Origin: Halonotius aquaticus
GTDB taxonomy: Archaea > Halobacteriota > Halobacteria > Halobacteriales > Haloferacaceae
NCBI RefSeq assembly: GCF_003605575.1
Contig: NZ_QKNY01000003.1
Span: forward strand, 1-64,000
Direction: 5' to 3'
DNA: 64,000 bases
The position numbers and the translations under genes were made by a program. Each line of letters opens with the position of its first letter. Position 1 is the stretch's first letter. Below the pieces are notes generated by a model, which saw only the letters and a program-made list of their open reading frames with translations, ran no database searches and was not told where the DNA came from. Positions 25,271 to 34,133 of this stretch are shown here, piece after piece.

Positions 25271-26119
25271 TCAGTTCTCGGCCTCATCAGTTTGTATAGT
25301 AATCGCATCAAGCATCTCGACAAGGTCTGTGGTTCCTGCAAAAGACGGAGTTTTATCAATTTGCGATTCGATACCTTTCCGTGGATCTATAGGGTTAGAT
25401 AGAATTCGTAGATAGTTGCCAAGGTTGATTTTAAGATCCAACTGTACTGTTTCTCCCGGCCCTAAGGAAAAGTACCTGTTGGGATCGTCCATACCATCAT
25501 CACTGTCACTATCATTGTACGCTGGTGATATTTTTGTGGGGCCGGTATCAGTAAATCTATCGGGCACTATAAAGCTGTACACCCACCGTACGTCGTGACC
25601 GGTGAGGTCGGAATTATCCACGCTCCCACCGAGCGTCACCTGTTCACCGTACTGACCGTTCGGATCGTATGTCGTATCAGTCCTATCGTAGGCGATGCCG
25701 ATTTTTTGAGACTCACCGCCGTAGTTTTCGACCTCCAGTATGTTCTCAAACCTGAACGTGTCGGAGTCCCGTCTGAGGTCAAACGCGACTTGTAGTTTCA
25801 CATTCTCGTTGACGTATTGATCTCGGCGGTTGACTGTTGCGACTGGTAGCTCCGATTTGTCTATATTATCGAGCGTGTCGCTGGTATCGTCGAAGAAGCT
25901 TGAGTTAGAATCGTACGGTAGGTAATGACTCTGATATCTAGATTTGACGCTACCGTCGTCGTTAAACGCCTTACCAGCTCTGACTTCAACTCGTGGTCTG
26001 ACAACAATACCAAGTTCGGAAGTCGTTTCAATCGAATTGACAATAGATGCCGTCGTCGAAATTGCGCCGCTCCCGGTGGCAAGTGCGCCAAGCCCAAGTA
26101 ATGCATTGCGACGTTTCAT
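25271..26119 (-). CDS. Secreted protein with SipW-type signal peptide (paralogue 2)
   Basis: A 282-residue exported protein. The start MKRRNALLGLGALATGSGAIS is the same leader type as that of the protein at 22803-23621. The mature part has a beta-rich middle (ELPVATVNRRDQYVNENVKLQVAFDLRRD). It then shares with the other protein the TKISP motif followed by an acidic run and a LGPGETVQLDLKINLG strand pair. It ends with an acidic tail (TIQTDEAEN). The upstream ATG at 26191 would add 24 residues before the charged leader and was rejected. It is convergent with the peptidase gene, 50 bases apart. Confidence 0.85.
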   Translation of the reverse strand: MKRRNALLGLGALATGSGAISTTASIVNSIETTSELGIVVRPRVEVRAGKAFNDDGSVKSRYQSHYLPYDSNSSFFDDTSDTLDNIDKSELPVATVNRRDQYVNENVKLQVAFDLRRDSDTFRFENILEVENYGGESQKIGIAYDRTDTTYDPNGQYGEQVTLGGSVDNSDLTGHDVRWVYSFIVPDRFTDTGPTKISPAYNDSDSDDGMDDPNRYFSLGPGETVQLDLKINLGNYLRILSNPIDPRKGIESQIDKTPSFAGTTDLVEMLDAITIQTDEAEN

Positions 26120-26288
26120 TAGTTGTCCTATTGTCAGATGAAAGTAATCGGCGGTATCCCAGCCGATTTGCATACCAAGTTGTTCAGTCAAGAAAGTATC
26201 AGAACAAGCTCCATAACTTGCGAAAACTTTGTACGCTAATAAGATTCACGAAGCACATACAATACGGCTGTCGTTGTATCACATCCGG

Positions 26289-27668
26289 TCAGTCGGTTGT
26301 CCTGTCACCAACCGCGCTCTCACCCACTGCCTCGTGACCCACAATCCGTTCCTGCCCACCCATGTACGGTCGCAACGCTTCCGGCACCGTCACGGTGGCA
26401 TCCTCGTTTTGATAATACTCTAAGATCGCAACCATCACCCGCGGCACTGCCAGCCCCGAGCCGTTGAGCGTGTGGAGATACTCCGCGGATTCGTGCTGCT
26501 CGGGACGGTACTGAATCCCCGCTCGCCGGGCCTGAAACGCCCGAAAGTTCGACACTGAGGAGACTTCCAGCCACCGACCACCCTCCTCAGGGCCGTCTTC
26601 CATGTCGTCACCAGGGGCCCAAACCTCGATGTCGTACTTTTTCGCCTGCGTGAATCCGAGATCGCCGGTACACATCTCCAAGATCCGGTACGGCAGTCCG
26701 AGTTCCTGGAGCACCGATTCGGCCTCGCTAACAAGCCCTTCGAATCGATCATCGCTGTCCTCGGGGCGAACGAAGTTCACTAACTCAACCTTGTTGAACT
26801 GGTGGACACGGACGATCCCACGGGTTTCGGTGCCGTGTTCGCCGGCCTCCTGCCGGAAGTTCGGTGAGTAGGCCTGATATTTGAGGGGGAGGTCGTCATC
26901 CAGCAGGATCTCATCGCGGTGAAGGTTGGTGACGGGCACCTCGGCGGTCGGCAGCAGCCAGAGATCATCGTCGTCGTAGGGTTCGCTGTTGTCGCCCTCG
27001 ATCCGGTAGGCATCCTCGGTGAACTTGGGGAACTGACCTGTCCCACGCATCGACGCGCTGTTGACCGGCAGCGGCGGGAAGATATCGGTGTACCCCTGCT
27101 CGCGGTGGAGTTCCAGCATGAACTGGATCAGCGCATGTTCGAGGCGCGCGCCGTCACCCTTCGCGAAGTAGAACCCACCACCGGAAACCTTCGCACCGCG
27201 GTCGAAATCCAGAATCTCAAGCTCCTCGCCGAGGTCATAGTGGGGTTCGATCTCGTCGGGAAGCTCTCGGTGGTCGTCGAAGCCTTCCCGGCGACGCTCG
27301 ACGTTTTCGCTTTCGTCTGCGCCGACCGGCACGGAATCGTCGGGCAACTGCGGGAGGGTCAGCAGTGCGGCTTCGAGTTCGGCTTCCAGCTCGTCGGCGC
27401 GGGCTTCGATCGCCTGCAACTCGTCTTTGAGCTCCGAGGAGCGTTCGATGGCTTCCTCGGCCTCCTCCTCCTTCCCGTCGGCTTTGAGCTGGCCGATTGT
27501 GCTTGAGACCTCGTTGCGCTCATGTCGGAGGTCATCGCCCTCACTTTTGAGTGATCGCCACTCCTCGTCGATCTCCAGAATCCGATCCAGGTCGACGTCG
27601 ACACCCTTCTGTTCGAGGGCAGCACGAACGGCCGCGGGGTTCTCGCGGACAAACTGTCTACGCAGCAT
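26289..27668 (-). CDS. serS: Seryl-tRNA synthetase
   Basis: Charges tRNA-Ser in the cytoplasm. 459 residues of the class II, bacterial/eukaryotic-like type. Residues 1-115 form the long antiparallel coiled-coil arm (DDLRHERNEVSSTIGQLKADGKEEEAEE). The catalytic core has motif 2 (FRQEAGEHGTETRGIVRVHQFNKVE) and motif 3 (GSGLAVPRVMVAILEYYQ). The serine-binding region includes the TAEVPVTNLH segment. The full length agrees with the family. It is the downstream gene of the RNase R/SerRS pair on the minus strand, 40 bases apart. Confidence 0.97.
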   Translation of the reverse strand: MLRRQFVRENPAAVRAALEQKGVDVDLDRILEIDEEWRSLKSEGDDLRHERNEVSSTIGQLKADGKEEEAEEAIERSSELKDELQAIEARADELEAELEAALLTLPQLPDDSVPVGADESENVERRREGFDDHRELPDEIEPHYDLGEELEILDFDRGAKVSGGGFYFAKGDGARLEHALIQFMLELHREQGYTDIFPPLPVNSASMRGTGQFPKFTEDAYRIEGDNSEPYDDDDLWLLPTAEVPVTNLHRDEILLDDDLPLKYQAYSPNFRQEAGEHGTETRGIVRVHQFNKVELVNFVRPEDSDDRFEGLVSEAESVLQELGLPYRILEMCTGDLGFTQAKKYDIEVWAPGDDMEDGPEEGGRWLEVSSVSNFRAFQARRAGIQYRPEQHESAEYLHTLNGSGLAVPRVMVAILEYYQNEDATVTVPEALRPYMGGQERIVGHEAVGESAVGDRTTD

Positions 27669-27707
27669 TGCCGGAACGTTTTGCCGTCGGTGTGAAAACG
27701 GTATCTA

Positions 27708-29048
27708 TTACCGCTGGGTTTCGGGCACCTGATGGACGGTCTCGCGTTCCTCCTCGTCCATCTCCGCAAAGTCGGCGTCGTCGACGACTTCGAGCCCGCG
27801 GTCGTTGATCGCGTGGCCTTCGAGGTGCAGTTCCTCCATATACTGCTTGTAGAGCCGTTCGACCGTTTCTCCATCTTTCTCCTTGTCGGAGGCCCGATCA
27901 CAGAGCTCGATCAGATCCTCGGGCACGTCGTTTTCGGCGACGATCCAGTGGTTGATGAGATCCGACAGCCGCCGGATCGGACTCGTGAAGTGACCATAGA
28001 TATCGAAGTTCAGCGCGTGATGGCCACCGAAGGGGTCGTTCATGTATTTCGCGCGCGGCATCACCTTGAGGACGGCGCGCTGAATTTTGTTGAGCTGTCG
28101 TCCCGGTGATTCCTCCAGTGCGGCGTTGACGGCTTTTCGTGGTTCATCCCACGAGCCCCCCGGGATCGAGACGCCGTCGAGATCCTGAATCTCCTTGAGG
28201 GCCTCGTTCCACTGGTCGGGCGTCGGCTGTGGATGGACGCGATACATGGCTTCGACGCCGCGATCCCACATCAGCTCGTGGGTGACCGCCTTGTTCGCTT
28301 TCAGCATGCACTCCTCGACGATGGTATGCGCGCGATCCCGTGAGGGGTTGAGCACGAGCGAGCCATCTTCCTTGCGCTGTTCGTGGAGCTGGTCGGCCAA
28401 CTCGTAGACGAGGTTGCACTCCTCGTGGAGCGGCGCGCCCGCCTCTTCGATGCGGTTTTCGGCCTCAGTATAGGTCAGTCGCTCATCGCTGTGGATGACG
28501 GATTTGTAGATGTCGACCTCCTCAAAGGAGAGCGTCTCGCGGTCGATGGTCATCTCGACAGTATGCGCTAAGCGGTCTTCCTCGGGGACAAGCGAGCAGA
28601 CGGTCTCGGCCAACACCGGCGGCAACATATGAACGGTGTAGGCGGGAAGATAGACCGTGTTGCAGCGTTCGACTGCCTCGGCCCACATCTCCGAACCCGG
28701 GTGAACGTAATGGCTGACATCGGCTATATGCACCCACAGCGTGTAGGTTTCCTCGTCGGCGTCGATGCTGATCGCGTCGTCGAAGTCCTGGGCGTCGGCG
28801 GGGTCGGTCGTCCACGCCGTGAGATCGCGGAGGTCGCGTCGCTCCTCGAGTTCATCCTCGATCTCGGCGTACACGTCCTCGGTTCGCTTGCGGGCCTCGA
28901 CGAGCACGTCGCTGGGAAACTCGTCGTTGATCTCGAACTCCTCGAAGAGCTCGGCCCGTTTTTCAGCGAGGCGGTCGGCGACAGCCTCGGTGATTCGAAC
29001 CGGGCCTTGGCCCTCGGCGGTGCCGGCGTCGGCCTGCGCATCTGACAT
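27708..29048 (-). CDS. rnr: RNase R-type exoribonuclease (RNB domain)
   Basis: A 3'-5' exoribonuclease of about 446 residues. The RNB catalytic motif reads TTDPADAQDFDDAISID, with the metal-binding aspartates, and the HFTSPIRRLSDL motif near residue 330 is intact. No cold-shock or S1 RNA-binding domain is visible, so this is a compact form compared with bacterial RNase R. Haloferax RNase R of this kind is reported to be essential. The start at 29046-29048 (MSDAQAD) was preferred to an upstream one that would give 60 unrelated residues. It is divergent from the wHTH gene at 29140. Confidence 0.93.
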   Translation of the reverse strand: MSDAQADAGTAEGQGPVRITEAVADRLAEKRAELFEEFEINDEFPSDVLVEARKRTEDVYAEIEDELEERRDLRDLTAWTTDPADAQDFDDAISIDADEETYTLWVHIADVSHYVHPGSEMWAEAVERCNTVYLPAYTVHMLPPVLAETVCSLVPEEDRLAHTVEMTIDRETLSFEEVDIYKSVIHSDERLTYTEAENRIEEAGAPLHEECNLVYELADQLHEQRKEDGSLVLNPSRDRAHTIVEECMLKANKAVTHELMWDRGVEAMYRVHPQPTPDQWNEALKEIQDLDGVSIPGGSWDEPRKAVNAALEESPGRQLNKIQRAVLKVMPRAKYMNDPFGGHHALNFDIYGHFTSPIRRLSDLINHWIVAENDVPEDLIELCDRASDKEKDGETVERLYKQYMEELHLEGHAINDRGLEVVDDADFAEMDEEERETVHQVPETQR

Positions 29049-29107
29049 GGCCGATCCAACGGGTGGCCGGTAGAAAGGCGTGTCGGGCGGCCATGATACT
29101 GGTGAAG

Positions 29108-29115
29108 TTTTATAC
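29108..29115 (+). promoter_or_regulatory. TATA element
   Basis: TTTTATAC lies 25-32 bases before the ATG at 29140 and is a textbook haloarchaeal TATA element. Confidence 0.65.
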
Positions 29116-29139
29116 TCCTGTCGCTCGGAACCAATATCG

Positions 29140-29412
29140 ATGGCTGGAACAGACGACGAAACGCTTGACGACCTCCCACCGAGCGCGAAACTAGTTTTCA
29201 AAGTCCTCGAGTACAACGGCACCCTCACCCAGAAGGGGATCGTCGAGGAATCGATGCTCTCGGCACGTACTGTCCGGTATGCCCTCGAACGGCTCGAACG
29301 GATCGGCCTCGTCGAGGAGGATGTCTACTTTGCCGACGCAAGACAGAATATCTACGAACTCACGCCACAGGCCGCCGAGGCCATCGAAAACAGCGAAGCG
29401 ATCGCCGACTAG
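29140..29412 (+). CDS. Winged helix-turn-helix regulator (MarR/TrmB-like)
   Basis: A 90-residue protein almost entirely occupied by one winged-helix domain: LPPSAKLVFKVLEYNGTLTQKGIVEESMLSARTVRYALERLERIGLVEEDVYFADARQNIYEL. The RTVRYALERL stretch is the recognition helix. It has no sensor domain, so it may read DNA constitutively or act as a partner of larger regulators. The start is fixed by the TATA element 25-32 bases upstream. It is divergent from the RNase R gene. Its target is unknown. Confidence 0.9.
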   Translation: MAGTDDETLDDLPPSAKLVFKVLEYNGTLTQKGIVEESMLSARTVRYALERLERIGLVEEDVYFADARQNIYELTPQAAEAIENSEAIAD

Positions 29413-29413
29413 C

Positions 29414-29716
29414 TCACACGTTCTTCGAGAGCCGCACCGCCCGGATCGCCGTCAACACGACGACAACGCCGAGTGCCGTCGCCGACGCAAATACGATCGC
29501 CAACAGCAGAAACCAGGCTTCGGGGCCGACGATCGGATACGTTCGTTCAAACCCGACAGGGCCAAGCAGCTCAAAGATACGGACAGCGTATGCAAGCGCG
29601 GCAACGCCGATCCCGACGCCGACACCGACCAGCGTGTTTCGTTTCACCGCCAACGCCTCAAGCAGGGCCGCTGTCGGCGGGCCATCCGTCTCCGCATCAG
29701 CGTCGGGCTCGCTCAT
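29414..29716 (-). CDS. Small membrane protein
   Basis: A 100-residue protein with an acidic N-terminal cytoplasmic stretch (residues 1-20) and two long hydrophobic segments, LVGVGVGIGVAALAYAVRI and FLLLAIVFASATALGVVVVL. I do not recognise its family. The stop is one base from the stop of the convergent wHTH gene. The ATG at 29714-29716 is preferred because upstream residues belong to a non-coding stretch. It follows the MFS transporter gene on the minus strand, separated by 77 bases. Confidence 0.75.
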   Translation of the reverse strand: MSEPDADAETDGPPTAALLEALAVKRNTLVGVGVGIGVAALAYAVRIFELLGPVGFERTYPIVGPEAWFLLLAIVFASATALGVVVVLTAIRAVRLSKNV

Positions 29717-29793
29717 ATCTGCCGCTACGGGCGCGATGATAAAAGCGGCACCGACTGCCGGTCGCCCAGTCGATTGTAACTGCCGACCCCCAA

Positions 29794-31140
29794 TCACTGG
29801 TAGGCGGTAAACTCCTCACCGGCGACGAGAAAGTAGCCGGTGCCAACGAGGCCGATCACGGTCGCAACAGCGAACGCCAGGGTGGGCGCACCGGCGATGA
29901 GTTGGCCCGCGCCGAAGGGGTTCGGCAACCCGCCGTAAAGCGCGCCACCGAGAGCTCCACTCGGGATGACGATCAGATTCCGAAGCAGGTAGTATGCACC
30001 GGTCACCCGCCCGCCTGCATCGGCCTCAGCGGGGCCGACGATCAACGCCTTATGCGCTGGAAGGCCAGCGAACCGAAGCCCGGAGAACGCAAAGAGAACC
30101 GTGAGCACAACGGGATCAGGTGGCGCGCTGATCAACAGCACCGGAAAGATCGCATACACCGCAAACCCGGTCGCAACGACCGGTTTGAGCCCGACCCGCT
30201 CGGCGAGGGCGGCGGCCGGCGCCATCACCACCAGCGCGACGACCATCTCGACGCCGAGCAGCAGGCCGAAAAATGTCGCCGGCGCGAGATCGACGCCGCC
30301 GACCCCCGGCAGTGAGAGCGACAGCCCGACATCAAGAAACTCGGTGACGACGATGATGAAAAAGACGTAGACCATGCCGTTGGCGAACCGAACCAAGGTG
30401 TCGCCGATGAGCAGCGGTCGGAGCGTCGACGGCAACGATCGGAGATCCGAGCGAAGCTGCGACAGCCCTTCGAGTGAATCGCCGAAGCTGTCGTCGCTGG
30501 CATCGTACAGGACGTGTTGGACAACGGTGGCAACGACACCGACGACAACGGCGACAGCGAGGACATAGCGGAAGCTCACGGTGAAATCGGGGTGCAACGC
30601 GAGCAAGGCGGCAGCAAGCACCGGCCCCAACAGAAACGCACTCCGGCGAAACGTCTCGGTGCTGGCAAAGCCGCGAGCCAGTCGCTCGGGTGGGACGCTC
30701 TGTTTGACAATCGCAAACGTCGCTCCGAGGCCGAATGACTTCCAAGCCTGTGCGAGGATGAGGCCGACAAATACCCAGAGCCACGGCTGGATCGTGAGCC
30801 CGCCGATCGCAAATGTCCCGAACGACGGCGCGATCGCCCACAATAGAAAGCCGAGCGTCGACGCCGCACCGAAGAGGGTCAGGGCGTATCGGGAGCCGAT
30901 CCGATCTGAGACCGCCCCACCGGGGTACGGATACAGGGCGCTGAGAAGATTTCCAACCGTCCCAAAGAGCCCGATGACAAAGCCACTGGCACCGAGGACA
31001 CGGAGATACTCCGGGAGAAACCGGGTTGTCATCTGGAAACCAAGGCTAAAGGCAAACATGGCAACCGAGAGAACGAACACGTCACCGGAGAGGGTGACAA
31101 ACTGGCGGTAGCCATCGAGAGGACTGGCCTCCTCGTCCAT
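29794..31140 (-). CDS. Major facilitator superfamily transporter
   Basis: A 448-residue polytopic membrane protein with about twelve hydrophobic segments in two halves. The first inter-helix loop carries PGGAVSDRIGSRYALTLFG, the MFS motif A (GxxxDRxGRR-like). A second such loop (LAERVGLKPVV) occurs in the C-terminal half. The closest style is the drug/metabolite-exporting MFS group, but substrate is unknown. The ATG at 31138-31140 (MDEEASPLDG) is preferred, with 31152 as an alternative. It is divergent from the desuccinylase-like gene at 31254. Confidence 0.9.
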   Translation of the reverse strand: MDEEASPLDGYRQFVTLSGDVFVLSVAMFAFSLGFQMTTRFLPEYLRVLGASGFVIGLFGTVGNLLSALYPYPGGAVSDRIGSRYALTLFGAASTLGFLLWAIAPSFGTFAIGGLTIQPWLWVFVGLILAQAWKSFGLGATFAIVKQSVPPERLARGFASTETFRRSAFLLGPVLAAALLALHPDFTVSFRYVLAVAVVVGVVATVVQHVLYDASDDSFGDSLEGLSQLRSDLRSLPSTLRPLLIGDTLVRFANGMVYVFFIIVVTEFLDVGLSLSLPGVGGVDLAPATFFGLLLGVEMVVALVVMAPAAALAERVGLKPVVATGFAVYAIFPVLLISAPPDPVVLTVLFAFSGLRFAGLPAHKALIVGPAEADAGGRVTGAYYLLRNLIVIPSGALGGALYGGLPNPFGAGQLIAGAPTLAFAVATVIGLVGTGYFLVAGEEFTAYQ

Positions 31141-31253
31141 TAGCAACCCCATCAGCCCAGCACGGCAAAATGATAGCGTGAGAGTCGATACCACGATCAG
31201 TGTGCTCACGTGGGATCGAACCGCTAAAGAACGGGGCGTCCCTCCGTTCGCCA

Positions 31254-32213
31254 ATGACGATTACGCTCGGAACCGCCGCGGCCGATCCCGGAGCGATCGA
31301 CACCGGCCGGCTGGCGGTCGGTGAGACCCGCGACGGCAGCCCGGCGCGGCTCCCGGTTGCGGTCATCAACGGAGCCGACGACGGCAAGCGGCTCTATCTG
31401 CAGGCGGTCAGCGACGGCAACGAGCTCAACGGGCTTGGTGTCATTCGAGAGGTGGTGCCACAGCTTGATCCGGCTGAAATCGCCGGCGAGATCATGATCG
31501 TCGGCATCGTCAACTACCACGGCTTTCAGGTCGCCGAACACCGCAATCCGATCGACGATCGCAAGCTCAACCGGACGTTCCCCGGCGATAGCGAGGGTAC
31601 CGCCAGCGAGCGCATCGCCGACGCCGTTTTCGAGGTCGCCAAAACAGCGGATCTGATCTTGGATCTCCACCAGGGCTCGACCAGTCGCATGATCAACGAG
31701 GTGCGGGTGCGGTGTGGTCGGCGACACACGATGCACAGCGAGTGTCTCCGCTTGGCGAAGGTGTTCAACTGCGGCTACGTCCTCGATCAGAAGGGCCCAG
31801 AGGGGCAACTCGCCCGCGTCGCACCGGATGAGGGGATTCCGACTGTCGACCCCGAACTCGGCGGCTCGGTCGGCTTCGACCCCGAGAGCGTGCAAGCCGG
31901 CGTGGAGGGGGTCTACAATGTCCTCCGGCATTACGAGTTTCTTGACGGCGGGCCCTCGATGGAGCGACAGACCAGAGCCAAGCGGTTCGATCAGTACGGC
32001 GCGTCGGTCGGCGGGCTGGTCGAGTACCGTGCCGATCTCGGCGAGCGTATCGACGCCGGCGACACGCTGTTTGCGGTCACCGACACCTTCGGTCAGGTCA
32101 AAGCCGAAGCCACCGCCGACAACAGCGGCATTCTCTGGCGGTCACGACGACTCCCCCAGGTCGCCAGCGGCGAGTACGTCTGTTCGGTCGGTACCAACGT
32201 CGACAGCTACTGA
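31254..32213 (+). CDS. Succinylglutamate desuccinylase/aspartoacylase family hydrolase
   Basis: A 319-residue zinc carboxypeptidase-like hydrolase. The metal site follows the family plan: a histidine is not seen in the usual GxHGxE position (DGNELNG here), but NYHGFQVAEHRNP, DDRKLNRTFPGD (the RxxN/NR substrate loop) and LILDLHQGSTSRM (DLH, with the metal-binding His) are present. The C-terminal 90 residues form a beta-rich domain with YRADLGERIDAGDTLFAV. The substrate may be an N-acyl amino acid or an unrelated compound. The ATG at 31254 follows an ATG-free stretch and gives the best N terminus. Confidence 0.88.
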   Translation: MTITLGTAAADPGAIDTGRLAVGETRDGSPARLPVAVINGADDGKRLYLQAVSDGNELNGLGVIREVVPQLDPAEIAGEIMIVGIVNYHGFQVAEHRNPIDDRKLNRTFPGDSEGTASERIADAVFEVAKTADLILDLHQGSTSRMINEVRVRCGRRHTMHSECLRLAKVFNCGYVLDQKGPEGQLARVAPDEGIPTVDPELGGSVGFDPESVQAGVEGVYNVLRHYEFLDGGPSMERQTRAKRFDQYGASVGGLVEYRADLGERIDAGDTLFAVTDTFGQVKAEATADNSGILWRSRRLPQVASGEYVCSVGTNVDSY

Positions 32214-32331
32214 CCCCGTCGTCGTGGTGTCGATCAGCTGTGACCATCGACTCAGTCAGCGAAAAACAACCCACAGAGACGCAAAAATAAGTAGTCGGGA
32301 CACATACAATCGCCAACGGAGTCTTCGGGCG

Positions 32332-32397
32332 ATGATACATCACCAACACACAGGGCACGACAGCGGGCCGGGAACCCCCGAGGAGCCACAGGGATGA
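32332..32397 (+). CDS. Putative short leader peptide, coupled to the receiver gene
   Basis: A 21-codon frame begins at 32332 (ATGATACATCACCAACAC) and its TGA stop overlaps the next ATG by ATGA at 32394. It could be a translationally coupled leader or simply chance. Its composition (His, Gly, Pro, Glu) is not informative. Confidence 0.25.
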   Translation: MIHHQHTGHDSGPGTPEEPQG

Positions 32398-32798
32398 CCG
32401 CACCCAAGGTACTGCTAGTCGAGGACAGCGAGTTCATGTCAATGCGGGTTGTCGACGCGCTGGAATCGAACCACGGCATGAATCTGACGGCGGTCGAAAC
32501 AGCCAGCGAGGCACGAACCTGCCTCAAAACCAATAGCTTCGATGTGATCGTTGTCAACTACGAGCTCCCGGATGAAACCGGCATCGAGTTTGCTGGCTCG
32601 CTCAACAAATCGGGCACCGAGCCGTCCGTCCCGATCATCCTCCTAACAGGCAAGGAACTCGAACCGATCGCCAGCGACGCCGTCGACAACGGTGTCACCG
32701 AGTTTGTCTACAAGGGCGACCACGCCGCCGCCGATATGGATGTATTGGCCAACCGTATCGAGACGGTCATCGCCGCCTACGGCACCACGGCTGCGTAA
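32394..32798 (+). CDS. Response-regulator receiver domain protein, atypical
   Basis: A 134-residue single-domain, CheY-like protein. The beta-1 acidic pair is present (LLVEDSEF, Glu10-Asp11), as are the conserved Thr85 (ILLTGKE) and Lys107 (FVYKGD). However the phosphoacceptor position, normally Asp at the end of beta-3, is Asn55 (VIVVNYELPDETG). Classical phosphorylation should therefore fail, unless another residue is used. The codon is AAC at 32556-32558. No output domain is attached. A sensor kinase is encoded at 39661-41727 but is not adjacent. GAGGAG at 32380-32385 may act as its RBS. Confidence 0.92.
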   Translation: MTAPKVLLVEDSEFMSMRVVDALESNHGMNLTAVETASEARTCLKTNSFDVIVVNYELPDETGIEFAGSLNKSGTEPSVPIILLTGKELEPIASDAVDNGVTEFVYKGDHAAADMDVLANRIETVIAAYGTTAA

Positions 32799-32816
32799 TC
32801 GAGTCCCGCTCACCCC

Positions 32817-34133
32817 CTATCGTTCTGGATGTGTCGGCGCGTCGAACCCGCCGCGAACGAGCGGTTTAGCGATGTGGCGACGTGCAGACGGCGGCACCTC
32901 ATACCAGCCCTGCTCCAGTGCTCGATCGATCTGTCGGGTAACCTTCCCGGGGGCCGACGTGCCGCAGTCCCGGCACCGATATCCCTGTCCGCGGCCGGCT
33001 GACTTCATCCGTCGACCACAGCCATCACAGATCGGCGTCACCCGCTCGGTACGGTGGAGTGCCCGAACTGCGAACTTTTCGAGTTTGATCGTGCCGTCGC
33101 TGTACTCGCCACAGACCGTGAGCCGGTCGCCGGTTCGAAGCGAACGCACCCGGTCGCGGAACCGTTTCGTCGGCTCAAAGGCGACACAGTCGGCGGTCGC
33201 GTCACTGCTCGTGTCGTCAGCGTCGTCACCAGCTTCCGAGCCGAGTGTGAAGAAAACATGGCCCCCCTCTCGTGTTTCCGGTGGCTCGGTAACGACGCCG
33301 TCGACACGGGAGGCCACGCCGTCTTGCAGGGAGGCAAGTGTGCCTGCCTGGAGATGCAGGTCGGTTCCCTGATTCGTCACAAAACAGCGAGTTCGTTCGA
33401 CTGACTCGCTGTCGATCGCGCCGGCAACACAGGCGACAGCATCGGGCTCGTCACCACGGATCCCATAGAGGATCGGGCCGGGGGCGTTTGGCACGCAGAC
33501 TGCCTGGCCCGCCTCACGATCGACGGTATCCCAGACGGTCGGATAGCCGCGGTCGGCGGCCGCAAAGACAGAGTCGAGATCAACCTCACGGGGGGAGCCA
33601 CAGCGATCAAACTCGCGGTAGGTGATGTGTTCGTACGTCCACTCATCGAAGGCCGCCCACGCACCGACGGCCGCCAGCGCGCCGATCCGGCCGCGGCCCG
33701 CCACGTCGCAGCCCTCACCTGTCCAGCCGCGATGCTCATAGCCCGCCGCGTCGGCGATATCGACCGCGGTGGCGAGGCTGAGTTGGTCGCCAATGGCGCG
33801 CGCGGCGAAATCGGCGACAGTGTCGGGTACCGCCTCGGGATCGTCATCGGCGACAACGAGCCCGGGGCTCGTTCGGGCGTCGGCGTCGACAGCGAAAGAC
33901 GCGATGTGATCGACAGCAAGCTCGGTCGCGTCGGTGACCGGGAGATCGGTGTGGATCGCCAACGCGGCGTTGCCCCGCGTTTTGTGCTCGACGGCCGGGT
34001 TCAGTCGAACGAGCAGCGTGCGGGTGACCTGCCCGCCAGCGTCGACGATGGCCTCGGCTACTCGGGCGGCGAGGTAGGTCGTACACATCCCCCGCGTTCG
34101 GGAATCGGTGTCGTCGAGCCCGATGACGGTCAT
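32817..34133 (-). CDS. tiaS: tRNA(Ile2) 2-agmatinylcytidine synthetase
   Basis: Modifies C34 of tRNA-Ile(CAU) to agmatidine so it reads AUA, using ATP and agmatine. The 438-residue protein starts with the signature MTVIGLDDTDSRTRGMCTTYLA, the family's GIDDTDSP-type N-terminal motif. Residues from about 330 carry an OB-fold (DRLTVCGEY). A C-terminal zinc ribbon has CDGCGRRMKSAGRGQGYRCRDCG. The upstream start at 34226 would add 31 residues before the conserved start and is rejected. A TATATATAAAC-type element lies on the minus strand at about 34195-34183, so a short leader is possible. Confidence 0.94.
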   Translation of the reverse strand: MTVIGLDDTDSRTRGMCTTYLAARVAEAIVDAGGQVTRTLLVRLNPAVEHKTRGNAALAIHTDLPVTDATELAVDHIASFAVDADARTSPGLVVADDDPEAVPDTVADFAARAIGDQLSLATAVDIADAAGYEHRGWTGEGCDVAGRGRIGALAAVGAWAAFDEWTYEHITYREFDRCGSPREVDLDSVFAAADRGYPTVWDTVDREAGQAVCVPNAPGPILYGIRGDEPDAVACVAGAIDSESVERTRCFVTNQGTDLHLQAGTLASLQDGVASRVDGVVTEPPETREGGHVFFTLGSEAGDDADDTSSDATADCVAFEPTKRFRDRVRSLRTGDRLTVCGEYSDGTIKLEKFAVRALHRTERVTPICDGCGRRMKSAGRGQGYRCRDCGTSAPGKVTRQIDRALEQGWYEVPPSARRHIAKPLVRGGFDAPTHPER

